A stretch of 64,000 bases of DNA from Verrucomicrobiia bacterium. Its GTDB lineage: Bacteria > Verrucomicrobiota > Verrucomicrobiia > Opitutales > Cerasicoccaceae. Positions 16,258 to 25,030 of the stretch are shown piece after piece (the stretch's first letter is position 1; every line of letters begins with the position of its first letter). The notes under the pieces were generated by a model. That model was given only the letters and a program-made list of their open reading frames with translations. It was not told where the DNA came from and made no database searches. The stretch is taken from the NCBI GenBank assembly GCA_030432235.1, contig JAUIHT010000001.1:1426001-1490000 (forward strand). The letters are read 5' to 3'. The position numbers and the translations under genes were made by a program.

Positions 16258-17466
16258 TTAGGTTCCCGACTGTGAGGACGAGCCTGGCTTGGTTTCTGTT
16301 TTTCCGGCCGAAGCAGCGGACGCGATTTGTTTTTTGCCGTCCAGTTCGCTGATGGATACCTGGACGCCGTCCCGGAGCATGAGCAGGCCTTTCGTGACAA
16401 CTTTTTGACCTTTCTTGAGGCCCTTTTCGATGACGATGGACTTGTCATCCTGGAGCTGTCCAGGCGTTACATAGACCTGTTTGACGGTATTGTCGTCGTT
16501 GACGACAAAGACGTATTCGCCTTTTTGGCCGAGGGCGACTGCGGAGCTGGGAATGAGCACCGCATCCTTGAGTTCCTTGAGGTATATGCGAATGGCCAGG
16601 GGCTGGTCGGGCCAGAAAAAGGCGTCTTCGTTCTCCAAGGTCGCGCGCAGGTTGACGGTGCCGGTGGTTTCGTTGACCGCATTGCCGAGGATGGTCAATT
16701 TGCCGTAGCGGAATTTATCCCGTTCGCTCAAATAGGCAGCGCGTATTTTCAGCTCTCCGCCGGCCTTGGTATACTCTTGGCGCAATTGGGGAAACTTCGT
16801 CACGGGCACGATAAAATCGCTGTATATCGGTTGGTACCGCTCGACCGAAGTCAGTTCTGTTCCGCTCATGGCGGTGACGACATTGCCGATGTTGACGTTG
16901 TACAAGCCGGCCATGCCGTCGATGGGGGAGCGGATTTCGGTGTAGCCGAGGTTGACTTCGGCGGCAAGCACCTGGCCTTTGGCGGCTTCGATTTGGCCGA
17001 GGTTTTCCTTAACCGTGGCCTGCAGGGTTTGAAAGTCCTGCTCGCTGATGAGCTTCTGAGGAACGAGAGCGCGGTTGCGGTCGACGTTGAGTTGATTGAT
17101 ATCCAACTCGGCCTCGGCCTGGGCAAGGTTGCCTTTGGCCTCCATCAGGGCGGCTTCGTAGGGGGGTTGATAGATTTTGAAGAGCAGATCGCCTTTCTTG
17201 ACCATACTGCCCTGCGTGAAGGGCGACTCTACGATCTGCCCGTCCACCTGGGAAACGATGGTGACTGACTCGAAGGCGGTGGTTTTACCGAGGGTGTCGT
17301 AATACAGCGGTACCGTCTTGGTGATGGCAGTGGCGGCGTCAACGGGCCGCGGGCCGGGCTTGGGCTTGGCCTGCTCCTTTTTTCCACAGCCGGCTACCCC
17401 TAGCAGGGTGAGTATGGAGACTGCCAACAGTAAGCAGAAGCGGGGGGGATGCTGTAGCGTGCGCAT
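16258..17466 (-). CDS. RND efflux membrane fusion lipoprotein
   Basis: 402 residues. The signal peptide ends with lipobox GVAGC (Cys near 27). It then shows the adaptor layout: a lipoyl-like half (VDGQIVESPFTQGSMVKKGDLL), an alpha-helical hairpin (about 100-165), the second lipoyl half (YTEIRSPIDG), a beta-barrel and a membrane-proximal domain. It bridges the RND pump and outer-membrane channel. First gene of the three-gene operon; a 7-bp hairpin (17527-17546) lies in its leader. Confidence 0.95.
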   Translation of the reverse strand: MRTLQHPPRFCLLLAVSILTLLGVAGCGKKEQAKPKPGPRPVDAATAITKTVPLYYDTLGKTTAFESVTIVSQVDGQIVESPFTQGSMVKKGDLLFKIYQPPYEAALMEAKGNLAQAEAELDINQLNVDRNRALVPQKLISEQDFQTLQATVKENLGQIEAAKGQVLAAEVNLGYTEIRSPIDGMAGLYNVNIGNVVTAMSGTELTSVERYQPIYSDFIVPVTKFPQLRQEYTKAGGELKIRAAYLSERDKFRYGKLTILGNAVNETTGTVNLRATLENEDAFFWPDQPLAIRIYLKELKDAVLIPSSAVALGQKGEYVFVVNDDNTVKQVYVTPGQLQDDKSIVIEKGLKKGQKVVTKGLLMLRDGVQVSISELDGKKQIASAASAGKTETKPGSSSQSGT

Positions 17467-17526
17467 AGTCCTGAGAGGGGCTGCATCATCCGCGAGGCCT
17501 AGCGGGCTGTCAATACGGGTTTATCG

Positions 17527-17546
17527 TCCGGAGTATCTTCTCCGGA
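17527..17546. promoter_or_regulatory. Hairpin/dyad upstream of the efflux operon
   Basis: TCCGGAG-TATCTT-CTCCGGA, a perfect 7-bp inverted repeat about 60 bases before the fusion-protein start on the minus strand and after the small membrane gene. There is no T-run, so it may be an operator rather than a terminator. Confidence 0.35.
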
Positions 17547-17570
17547 GGTGCGGTGCAGCCGTTGGCTACA

Positions 17571-17831
17571 CTACTGTTCGCTCTTGACGTCGACGGTGGC
17601 CAGGGCGCTGGCTTTGGCCGTGGCAATGACCATATCCGGATCGTGGTCATTTTGCGGCCCATGGTTGATTGGCTGCGATTTTAACTCCTCAACATAAGCA
17701 CGTTGAGATTCGCGATGATGAGACAGCATCGCCATCGTCACCACAGCGAGAATCAGCAAGGCCATACCGCCCAGCAAGAATGGTCGCCAGAAGAACCAGA
17801 ACTCTTCCCATTTATCCCCACGTTTCCCCAT
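17571..17831 (-). CDS. Small single-pass membrane protein
   Basis: 86 residues: an aromatic-rich N terminus (WEEFWFFWRPF), one strong transmembrane helix (about residues 18-36) and a hydrophilic tail. No family recognised. It precedes the efflux operon on the same strand by about 100 bases and could be co-transcribed with it. Confidence 0.55.
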   Translation of the reverse strand: MGKRGDKWEEFWFFWRPFLLGGMALLILAVVTMAMLSHHRESQRAYVEELKSQPINHGPQNDHDPDMVIATAKASALATVDVKSEQ

Positions 17832-18004
17832 ACGTAAATAAATTCATAGCATTTTCACAACCATTGTGAAGCATTAAGCCTTCACTGGTGATTATCCGTG
17901 AGGGCTGATGGGTTCTTTACCCTATGCGGAGCTTGGTACTTAATGCTTATGGGGAACTGAATTGGGAAAAATCTTTCTTATGAGACATTGCACGCTGTGG
18001 AGCC

Positions 18005-18919
18005 ATGCGTACACTGACTCCTATGACTTCGCATCTTTGCCGTATTGGAGCGCTGGCAGGCTTGATAGCCCTGTTGAGCGCTTGTTCAACTGCCCCGGAG
18101 ACGGGCCGCTCCCAACTGTCGCTCCTGCCGGAGTCCCAGCTCGATGCCATGGGAGCGCAGAGCTTCAACGAGATGAAGCGGGAGCTCAAAATCTCCCACG
18201 ATCCGGAAATGAATGCCCGCCTGCAGCGCGTGGGTAAACGCATTGTGGAGGCTGCCCGCGCACGCGGCGCAGACCTGCCGCCTCCGTCCCAATGGGAGTT
18301 TGTCGTCTTCGAGGACGAAGCCGTCAACGCCTTCGCTTTGCCCGGCGGCAAGGTGGGCTTTTACACGGGCATTTTTCCTCTCTTTCAAAGTGATAACGAC
18401 CTGGCCATCGTGATGGGGCACGAAATCGCCCACGTCTCCGCCGACCACGGGCAGGAGCGTGTGTCGCAACAACTGCTGGCGCAGGCCGGCAGTGCGGGGC
18501 TTGCCGTCGGTCTGGGAGCGTCCGATGTCGACAGTGATACGGCGCAACTGGCGCTGTTGGGTTTCGGCTTGGGCGCACAGGTAGGCGGTTTGCTCCCGTT
18601 TAGCCGTCTTCAGGAGTCGGAGGCCGACCATATCGGGCTTATCTATTCGTCCTCAGCCGGCTACGACCCGCGCGTGGCGGTTGCATTCTGGGAGCGCATG
18701 GGGTCTCAGGGCGGGCCGACACCGCCTGAGTTCCTTTCAACCCATCCGGACTACCGCACGCGCATGGATCGGCTGCGCAAGCTCATGCCCGAGGTGCTGC
18801 CGCTGTATCAGAAGACGCGCAACGACTTTTCGGACTACTCTTTGTTGGGCCCGGTGACGCCGGAAAACATGTATGCCTTTTATCATGCCGAGGCGCGTGC
18901 GCTTTCAGGCTTGGAATAG
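18005..18919 (+). CDS. M48-family metalloprotease lipoprotein (BepA/LoiP-like)
   Basis: 304 residues. The signal peptide ends in lipobox LLSAC (C27). The zinc-binding HEIAH motif is at 139-143 and the third ligand is in ESEADHIG near residue 205. Family members such as BepA and LoiP are periplasmic proteases that monitor outer-membrane protein assembly. This one lacks the C-terminal TPR domain of BepA. The M20 peptidase gene follows after 27 bases on the same strand. Confidence 0.9.
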   Translation: MRTLTPMTSHLCRIGALAGLIALLSACSTAPETGRSQLSLLPESQLDAMGAQSFNEMKRELKISHDPEMNARLQRVGKRIVEAARARGADLPPPSQWEFVVFEDEAVNAFALPGGKVGFYTGIFPLFQSDNDLAIVMGHEIAHVSADHGQERVSQQLLAQAGSAGLAVGLGASDVDSDTAQLALLGFGLGAQVGGLLPFSRLQESEADHIGLIYSSSAGYDPRVAVAFWERMGSQGGPTPPEFLSTHPDYRTRMDRLRKLMPEVLPLYQKTRNDFSDYSLLGPVTPENMYAFYHAEARALSGLE

Positions 18920-18946
18920 GTCGGTAAACCCTGAAAGGTGTCGGCC

Positions 18947-20326
18947 ATGCTCGATCCGATTCAGCTCATCTCTGAATATTCTTCTTTTCCCAGCGTTTCG
19001 ACTGACCCGGCCTACGCCGAGGGCATGCAGGGCGCGCGGGACTTCATTGCAGGCAAACTGGAGGCGCTTGGGTTTGGCGTCGAAGTGATTCCCACGCCCA
19101 AGCATCCCATCATCCTGGCCGAACGAGGTGATGCCGACTCAGGCTGGCCGCATCTGATGCTTTACAGCCACTACGACGTTCAACCGGCCGATCCGTTCGA
19201 CTTGTGGGACTCCGATCCGTTCAAGCCCGAGGTGCGCGGTGATCGGCTTTACGGGCGTGGTGCGGCGGATAACAAAGGGCCCACTATCGTCCAGCTTTGT
19301 GCGCTGGCTAAGGTGCTTGAGGCCCAGCCCGATTTGCCCTTACGCATCACCTGGCTAATCGAGGGTGAGGAGGAAATTGGAAGCCCCAGCATCCCTGGCT
19401 TTCTGGAGAAGTACGCCGCCCGCCTGGGACAGGCCGACTTCATCGCGCTTTCCGACACCGGTTGCCCCAATCCTGAGCAACCTGCCATCACCATCGGCCT
19501 GCGTGGGTTGGCTCCGCTGGAGTTTCGTCTGCGCGGTCCGTCGCATGACCTGCATTCGGGTATTTGCGGTGGCGCGGTCATGAATCCTTTGCGAGCGCTT
19601 TCGGCTTTGGCTGGCTCTCTGCACAAGCCCGACGGCACCGTGGATGTAGCGGGTTTTTACGATGATGTCATCGAACCGCAGGACTGGGAGCGCGATGAGC
19701 TGGCCAAGCTGCCTACCTCTCTGGAGGAGCTGCAGGGTGCCTTGGGCGTGCCTGCCTTCGACTGCCCGCCGGGTCTAAACCCTTTCGAGGCCACCCGTCT
19801 GGCGCCTACACTGGAGTTCAACGGCATGGGCGGCGGCTATCAGGGCGAGGGTGAAAAGACCATCATCCCCAGCCGTGCCTTCGCCAAAATCACTTGCCGC
19901 TTGGTGCCGAACCAGGTTCCCGAGGATATCCTCGCCAAGGTCGAGGCCGCAATCCGCGAGCGTTGCCCGGAATCGGTGGAGTTGGAAGTGCTGCTGCGCG
20001 CGGGTGGGGGACCTTATATGGTGGTGCCGCCCGGACGTCCGAATACGCCCGCCGATCAGAATCCGCATCTGGCCCGAGCCTTCGAGATTGTCGATACCGC
20101 CATGAAGGATGTCTGGGGACGCCCACCGGTTTACCTGCGCGAGGGCGGCAGTGTGCCCATCATCGGCATGCTCAAGGACGCCACTGGCTGCGACAGCCTC
20201 ATGATGGGACTCTTCACCACGGAGGACCGTCTGCACTCGCCCAACGAGAGTTTTCACCTGGGCATCATGCAAAAGGGTATCGACACCTACGCGCGTCTCT
20301 TCGCCGGCCTCGCAAGCAAAGCTTGA
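18947..20326 (+). CDS. M20-family dipeptidase
   Basis: 459 residues, the length of the M20 peptidases of the CNDP-dipeptidase-like group. Metal and catalytic motifs are visible: SHYDVQPAD (His and Asp), GRGAADNKGP (bridging Asp), EGEEEIGS (general base Glu and ligand), and a C-terminal LHSPNESF His. It should cleave dipeptides or related amide substrates in the cytoplasm with two metal ions. The ATG at 18947 is preferred over the GTG at 18938 because GAAAGG at 18933-18938 is correctly spaced for it. Confidence 0.9.
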   Translation: MLDPIQLISEYSSFPSVSTDPAYAEGMQGARDFIAGKLEALGFGVEVIPTPKHPIILAERGDADSGWPHLMLYSHYDVQPADPFDLWDSDPFKPEVRGDRLYGRGAADNKGPTIVQLCALAKVLEAQPDLPLRITWLIEGEEEIGSPSIPGFLEKYAARLGQADFIALSDTGCPNPEQPAITIGLRGLAPLEFRLRGPSHDLHSGICGGAVMNPLRALSALAGSLHKPDGTVDVAGFYDDVIEPQDWERDELAKLPTSLEELQGALGVPAFDCPPGLNPFEATRLAPTLEFNGMGGGYQGEGEKTIIPSRAFAKITCRLVPNQVPEDILAKVEAAIRERCPESVELEVLLRAGGGPYMVVPPGRPNTPADQNPHLARAFEIVDTAMKDVWGRPPVYLREGGSVPIIGMLKDATGCDSLMMGLFTTEDRLHSPNESFHLGIMQKGIDTYARLFAGLASKA

Positions 20327-20390
20327 GGATGTCCTGTGCGGTCACGCACCGCAGGGTTTGGGGGGCGCGTAGCCCCATAACACGATTGGG

Positions 20391-20981
20391 CTAGCCGTTA
20401 AGCAGGATGAGGTCGACGCGGCGGTCATCGATGACGTCGGCGGAGTCCTTGGGCATGTCCTGATCGGCTTCGAGTTCGCCGAGTGAAAGGATGTCGATGC
20501 GGTCGGCGCTGATGCCGAGCTGCACAAGATAGGTTTTGACGGCATTGGCGCGGCGGTCGCCCAGGCCGAGGTTGTACTCGGTGGTGCCGTACCAGTCGGT
20601 ATTACCCTCAGCCACGAGGCGGGCGGCAGGATTGCTGCGCATGACGTCGGCCACCTGCTCGAGCTTGAGCCGCTCGCTGGGACGGATGCTGAACTCGTCG
20701 TAGCCGAAGTAAATCACGTCGACGACTTCTTCATTGCTACCGTCCATGAAGCTGTTCGGGTCACGACCGGGTAGGTCACCCTCGGAGTAAAGATCCGTGC
20801 CGGAGCCGTTGAGGCCATTGTTGTACACATCACCGGATGCCCAAATGGGAGGGCCACCGGGCCGGGTGGGGTCGCCCATCACGGTGTCGGAGGGCGTGGG
20901 GTTGGTCTCTTTTGAGCACCCCGTGAGGAATAAAAAGGCAAGGGCAGCCAAGAATGAGCCGGTTTTGACAATGGAGTTCAT
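20391..20981 (-). CDS. OmpA/Pal-like peptidoglycan-binding lipoprotein
   Basis: 196 residues from ATG 20981. Lipobox FLTGC near residue 22, a Gly/Pro/Asp-rich linker, then an OmpA-C domain with IYFGYDEFSIRPSE, the EGNTDWYGTTEYN pattern and GDRRANAVKTYL, which contact meso-diaminopimelate in peptidoglycan. It resembles Pal, which tethers the outer membrane to the wall, but no tol genes are adjacent. A longer start at 21005 is possible but places eight extra residues before a normal signal peptide. Confidence 0.85.
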   Translation of the reverse strand: MNSIVKTGSFLAALAFLFLTGCSKETNPTPSDTVMGDPTRPGGPPIWASGDVYNNGLNGSGTDLYSEGDLPGRDPNSFMDGSNEEVVDVIYFGYDEFSIRPSERLKLEQVADVMRSNPAARLVAEGNTDWYGTTEYNLGLGDRRANAVKTYLVQLGISADRIDILSLGELEADQDMPKDSADVIDDRRVDLILLNG

Positions 20982-21036
20982 CAAAGATAAATGTGGCGCT
21001 CTCAAAATCAGGGTTCAAGTTATTTCGCGGGTCAGC

Positions 21037-21891
21037 GTGACATTTTCGCAAAAATCTTTCAAACGTGAGGTCGTTTTCCTGGTGGATAACGGTTCGCTAC
21101 GCCCTGCGGTCACGCTGGGGCTGCGTCGTGTGGCCTGGCGCCTGTCGCGCGAAACCGGCGCGGAAGTCCTGCCGGTGTCCGTATTGCATTCGGATAAACT
21201 GCCTGCAACCGAGCTTGAGGGAGCGCCCGCGATGGTCTTTCGGGGGGCGATCAAGCGGCTGCTGGCAGAGGGGGTGCGTCATTTTCGCGTGCTGCCCTTT
21301 TTCTTCGGGCCGAGTCGTGCCCTGACGGATTTCCTGCCCGAGGTTTTTGAGCGGGAGGCAGCTTCCTGTCCGGATGCTCGTTTGAAAATCGCGCCGCCGT
21401 TGGGGGGAGACCCGGCTGCGCCGGATCCGCGTTTGGCCGAAGCACTCGCTGATCGCATGAGGCAGGTACGCGAAGCGGAGGGCTTGGATGACACGCCGGT
21501 GGTGCTGGTGGACCACGGTTCGCCGGTCCGTGCCGTGGCGGAATTACGTGATCGGGTAGGGGAGCAGCTTGGTGCTTTGTTGCCGGGTTGCCGCGTTACG
21601 GTGTCCTCGATGGAGCGTCGCCCGGAGCCGGAATATGATTTCAACGAGCCTTTGCTGGAGCACCTGCTCGGTTCGCCGGGCTTCGATGCCGGTTCGTTGG
21701 TGGTGGTCCCGATGTTCCTGCTGGAGGGGCGTCATGCCGGCCCGGATGGTGACATCGCGCAGATGTGCCAAAATGCGGAAGCGAAGTGTCCCGGTTTAAC
21801 GATCCATCAATGCGCGTTGCTCGGCGAACACCCACTCATCCTGGCCATTCTCAAAGACCGCCTCAAGCAGGGCAGTGGCCCTGCTGCTTAG
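21037..21891 (+). CDS. CbiX/SirB-like chelatase family, first domain degenerate
   Basis: About 284 residues with two tandem CbiX-type domains. The family inserts metal into sirohydrochlorin, using a His in an HGS loop and a second His in a GRH...D motif. Domain 2 keeps both (VDHGS, H160; [11 protein letters not shown]233). Domain 1 has VDNGS (N18) and GPSRALTD, so it lacks both catalytic histidines. No cobalamin, siroheme or heme genes lie nearby. The GTG start at 21037 is the best in-frame candidate after the divergent lipoprotein gene. The 3' end overlaps the convergent regulator gene by four bases. Confidence 0.75.
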   Translation: MTFSQKSFKREVVFLVDNGSLRPAVTLGLRRVAWRLSRETGAEVLPVSVLHSDKLPATELEGAPAMVFRGAIKRLLAEGVRHFRVLPFFFGPSRALTDFLPEVFEREAASCPDARLKIAPPLGGDPAAPDPRLAEALADRMRQVREAEGLDDTPVVLVDHGSPVRAVAELRDRVGEQLGALLPGCRVTVSSMERRPEPEYDFNEPLLEHLLGSPGFDAGSLVVVPMFLLEGRHAGPDGDIAQMCQNAEAKCPGLTIHQCALLGEHPLILAILKDRLKQGSGPAA

Positions 21892-22553
21892 GCTTGGTTT
21901 TGATTGGGCAGTGCAGTGTCGATAATGCCGTGCTGGATAGCGTAGCGCGTCAGGCTGGCGACATCGTGCAGGTCGAGCTTCTTCATCAGGTTGGTGCGGT
22001 GGTTCTCCGCCGTTTTGACGCTGATGTTGAGCTTGCGGGCGACTTCCTTGGTGCTGTAACTCTCGGCAATGAGCTGGAGGACCTCACGCTCACGGGCGGT
22101 CAGTATTTCCATGCCCTTCTTAGACATGGCCTGCGGGTTGAGTACGGCCTCGCGCAACATCTGCGCTACCTCGGGACCAAAATAGCTGCCGCCGTTGGCG
22201 ACGATTTCGATGCCCTTCTTCAACTCGGACAGGGGCGCCGACTTCTCCACGAAGCCATGGGCGCCGGCCTGTAGCAGCTCGCGCACGAGGGATGGGTTTT
22301 GATATCCGGAGAACACCAGCACGCGGGTATTCTGCAAATGTTTGGAGAAGCGACGCAGTACCTCCGCTCCGTTCAGTCCGGGCAGCATAACGTCGAGGAT
22401 GACGAAATCCGGTTTCGTCTCCAGGCACATCGTCAGTGCGGATTGCCCATCGCCAGTTTCGGCGATAACTTCGAAAGTAGGATCTGCCGAAACGACATGA
22501 GCGATCATTTCGCGGACAGCCGTTTGGTCTTCAATTATTATGACACGCTTCAT
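21888..22553 (-). CDS. NarL/FixJ-family response regulator
   Basis: 221 residues. Receiver domain 1-120 with acidic pair ED (8-9), phosphoacceptor D54 (VILDVMLPG), switch Ser/Thr region (VFSGY) and Lys in VEKSAP. LuxR-type helix-turn-helix at about 150-215 ([37 protein letters not shown]). It should be phosphorylated by a histidine kinase; none is adjacent, so it is an orphan here. Convergent with the CbiX-like gene, overlapping it by four bases. Confidence 0.93.
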   Translation of the reverse strand: MKRVIIIEDQTAVREMIAHVVSADPTFEVIAETGDGQSALTMCLETKPDFVILDVMLPGLNGAEVLRRFSKHLQNTRVLVFSGYQNPSLVRELLQAGAHGFVEKSAPLSELKKGIEIVANGGSYFGPEVAQMLREAVLNPQAMSKKGMEILTAREREVLQLIAESYSTKEVARKLNISVKTAENHRTNLMKKLDLHDVASLTRYAIQHGIIDTALPNQNQA

Positions 22554-22762
22554 TGCGTAATATCTTTATAAATATGATATAAAGGCCTTAGATTACCAGA
22601 GTTTTCAGTTTCATTGCGAAGCAAGGTTTACCTTGCAATCAAGTTTTACAAATTTATTACGAAAAATCACCTTAACAGGGTACAATTTCTCGTGTAGGTA
22701 GGGGCATAAGCCTAGGGGCAGTGCTTGATTAGATGAATGACTGAATGTTCTTACCGGAAAAT

Positions 22763-22787
22763 AAAAAAGCCCTCCGTGGGGAGGGCT
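22763..22787 (-). terminator. Rho-independent terminator of the small basic protein gene
   Basis: An 8-bp GC-rich stem (AGCCCTCC / GGAGGGCT, 22768-22775 with 22780-22787) with a four-base loop is followed on the minus strand by six T. It lies 19 bases after the stop codon of the small basic protein. Confidence 0.9.
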
Positions 22788-22806
22788 GGAAAAGTTGCCA
22801 GGCGTT

Positions 22807-22965
22807 TTATGCCTCAGGCTTGGTCTTACGCAGGCCAACGACACGATCACCGTCGGACCACTGGCCGCGCTTTTGCAGCAACTCAACGCGCTCGAAGCGC
22901 TTGAGAACGCTACGCTTTTTGCGGGCTGCTGCCGTACCTTTGGAGAAACTGGGATGCTGTGACAT
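22807..22965 (-). CDS. Small basic protein (Chlamydiae/Verrucomicrobia family)
   Basis: 52 residues from ATG 22965, beginning MSQHPSFSKG, very rich in Arg and Lys, with the RSVLKRFERVELL and GQWSDGDRVVGLRKTKP segments that define a small basic protein family found in Chlamydiae, Verrucomicrobia and Planctomycetes. The molecular role is unproven; the size and charge suggest binding to RNA or the ribosome (inference). It is monocistronic with its own terminator, as expected for a highly expressed small protein. The ATG at 22989 would add eight residues not seen in the family. Confidence 0.88.
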   Translation of the reverse strand: MSQHPSFSKGTAAARKKRSVLKRFERVELLQKRGQWSDGDRVVGLRKTKPEA

Positions 22966-23068
22966 GATTCTGAGAATTGGAATTAGCAAAAGCGGATGAA
23001 AAAAGGCTAACCGCCGCGCTTGGTCAACAATAAAAGAAGACGTTTCCGGGCAGAACGCGATCCGGTGA

Positions 23069-23602
23069 TCACCAGGTGGAGGTCACCATATTGACGATTT
23101 TGTCAGCCAGCTTGGCGGTCAGTACTGGCATGGCCTCATACTCGGAGGGTTGGAAGCCGCCGGTGACAAAGGCCTGCTGCGTGGCGCTGACTTCGCGCGC
23201 GGGGATGAAAGCCTTATCGGTGCGGTTGTCCGTCAGAATGACAGTGGCATCCAATGTCAGCCCGAAGGACTCAGCAAGGTAAGTGTCAGACTGCTGCGTG
23301 GCGGCGACGTTACGCTCATAATCGGTAACGATGACCTGCAAGGTGGCGTCAGCGGACGGGCTGTCGACGATCTTGATGGCCTGCTGTTCCTGGAGCTTGG
23401 CGATGATTTGCTGGCTAAGGAGGGCCTGCACCTGCGGAGCCATGGAGCGGTTCTTGACCGGCGGCACGTACAGGGTGGTGAAAGGTAGCTCGGCGGGCTG
23501 GCCCAGGCGGTAGTTTGCGCAGCCGGTGACGAACAGCAGTGCGAGAACCAACCCGGCACAGGCAAGTGTGCTCCGGAGGTATGAGTGCGGATTATTGGTC
23601 AC
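23069..23602 (-). CDS. lptE: LptE-like LPS-assembly lipoprotein
   Basis: 177 residues. Signal peptide with lipobox FVTGC (Cys about 28), followed by NYRLG, LYVPPVKNRS and PQVQALLSQQIIAKL segments typical of LptE-type lipoproteins, which plug the LptD barrel and deliver lipopolysaccharide to the outer surface. Its start overlaps the end of the BamD-like gene by 11 bases, so it is the last gene of a fabH-BamD-like-lptE operon. No lptD is in the window. Confidence 0.8.
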   Translation of the reverse strand: MTNNPHSYLRSTLACAGLVLALLFVTGCANYRLGQPAELPFTTLYVPPVKNRSMAPQVQALLSQQIIAKLQEQQAIKIVDSPSADATLQVIVTDYERNVAATQQSDTYLAESFGLTLDATVILTDNRTDKAFIPAREVSATQQAFVTGGFQPSEYEAMPVLTAKLADKIVNMVTSTW

Positions 23603-25007
23603 CGGCGGGAAGGTCCTGGTTGGTGGCTTGCTCGCCCTGGAACTTGTCCACTTCCTCCTGTTTTGGATTGGCGGGCCCGGGCGGATTGTAGGGCTGCAGG
23701 ATGCCGTCTTCGTAGAGCGGGGCTTCGCCGGGCGGGTAGAAGCCGGGCTCGCCGTCGGGGCCTACACCGGGCTCGACCATGCCGGGCTCTTCCATGAAGG
23801 GCTCGACCGGCACACCAATGCCCTCGTACTGCTGGGGCGGCTCTCCGGGCGTGAAGACCTCACCGGCTTCGGCGCCGGGCGTTTCCATGAATTGCTCGGT
23901 GGATTCGATCTGGAAGGCTTCGTCTTCCAGATTGTCGACCTCGGACTGCTCCAGGTATTCACGTTCGCTCGGGCGCTTGTAGCGACCGAAGATCCAGTCC
24001 ACCGGTGTCATGGGAGCCTTGATGCCGGCTTTGATCTTATCGATCTGCTCACGGGCTTGTATGGCTACGGAAGAGCTGGGGTCGACCGTGATAGCTTCGT
24101 TGTAGAAGGTGAGGGCGGCGCGTGAGTTGTTGCGGAACTTGTAGTAAAAATCGCCGAGCTTGTATTTGCTCATAGCGAGGGTTTCGCGCATGTAGTACAG
24201 GCCCGCTTCGGCCTCATAGATGCCGTCGGCCTTGGGAAAGAGAATCATGTAGTCGGAGTAGTAGCTGAGAGCCTGGCGGGTGGCCTCCTGGTCATAGGAT
24301 GCACCTTGCACGAGCGAGGCGTAGGTTTGGGCCAGGGTCAGGTAGGCGTCCGAGGAAAGGATGCTGCCGGGGTAATTGTTGATCAGGCGGTCGAGTGCGT
24401 CGATGGCTTCCTCCTGCTTGTCTTCCTTGTTGGCAATGATGGCGGCGTTCATCAAGGCCAGCGGCGCATACTCGCTGTAGGGAGCGTTTTTGACCACGGC
24501 CTCGTAGGCATCGACGCCCAACTGGTAATCGCGAAAGCCCGGAATGACACCCCAGTAATAGGGACGTTCGCCGTCCTGCACGAGCTCGCCAATCTTGTAC
24601 TGGGAGGAGATGACCTGGTTGAAATTCGGGTATTCCGGATAGCGGCGGATGATGGCGTTGAATTCCTTGTTGGCACTTTCGAACTGGTGGCGCTGCGTAT
24701 AAATGAAACCGCGCTGATAGTGGGCCTCCGGAGCGAAGGCGGTGTTCGGGTAATCATCCACCACGTCATCATAAAGGCCAAGGGCCGTCCATTGGCTGCC
24801 TTTATCCTGGGCGATGCGGGCCTGAGCCATCAGCTCGGCGGCTGATTCATGCTCGGTGGAGCCAGGCTGGTCCAGGGATTTGGGCACGTCACCCAGTAGT
24901 TTCCAGCGGCTCTCTTCCTGCACCCATTCGACGCCGGGGAAGGCGGCGTACAGGGCAGGCAGAGCCCAAAGAACGGCGAGGAAGAATCCGGTAACGCGAA
25001 GTTGCAT
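23592..25007 (-). CDS. TPR outer-membrane assembly protein (BamD-like)
   Basis: 471 residues from ATG 25007 with a cleavable signal peptide. Residues 50-350 hold consecutive tetratricopeptide repeats of the BamD/YfiO type (YDDVVDDYPNTAFAPEAHYQRG and similar). The C-terminal ~110 residues are a Pro/Glu/Gly-rich tail without clear fold. BamD is part of the outer-membrane beta-barrel insertion machine; this protein is nearly twice its usual length, so equivalence is uncertain. No lipobox is evident. Starts at 25034 (ATGA overlap with fabH) or 25040 are possible. Confidence 0.75.
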   Translation of the reverse strand: MQLRVTGFFLAVLWALPALYAAFPGVEWVQEESRWKLLGDVPKSLDQPGSTEHESAAELMAQARIAQDKGSQWTALGLYDDVVDDYPNTAFAPEAHYQRGFIYTQRHQFESANKEFNAIIRRYPEYPNFNQVISSQYKIGELVQDGERPYYWGVIPGFRDYQLGVDAYEAVVKNAPYSEYAPLALMNAAIIANKEDKQEEAIDALDRLINNYPGSILSSDAYLTLAQTYASLVQGASYDQEATRQALSYYSDYMILFPKADGIYEAEAGLYYMRETLAMSKYKLGDFYYKFRNNSRAALTFYNEAITVDPSSSVAIQAREQIDKIKAGIKAPMTPVDWIFGRYKRPSEREYLEQSEVDNLEDEAFQIESTEQFMETPGAEAGEVFTPGEPPQQYEGIGVPVEPFMEEPGMVEPGVGPDGEPGFYPPGEAPLYEDGILQPYNPPGPANPKQEEVDKFQGEQATNQDLPAGDQ

Positions 25008-25030
25008 GTGACTAACTTTCAATCGGTAAA

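Noticed and set aside
20327-20390. Terminator between the convergent M20 and Pal-like genes
   Set aside because: Imperfect short stems (GCGGT/ACCGC and GGGGC/GCCCC) without a T-run; too weak to call.
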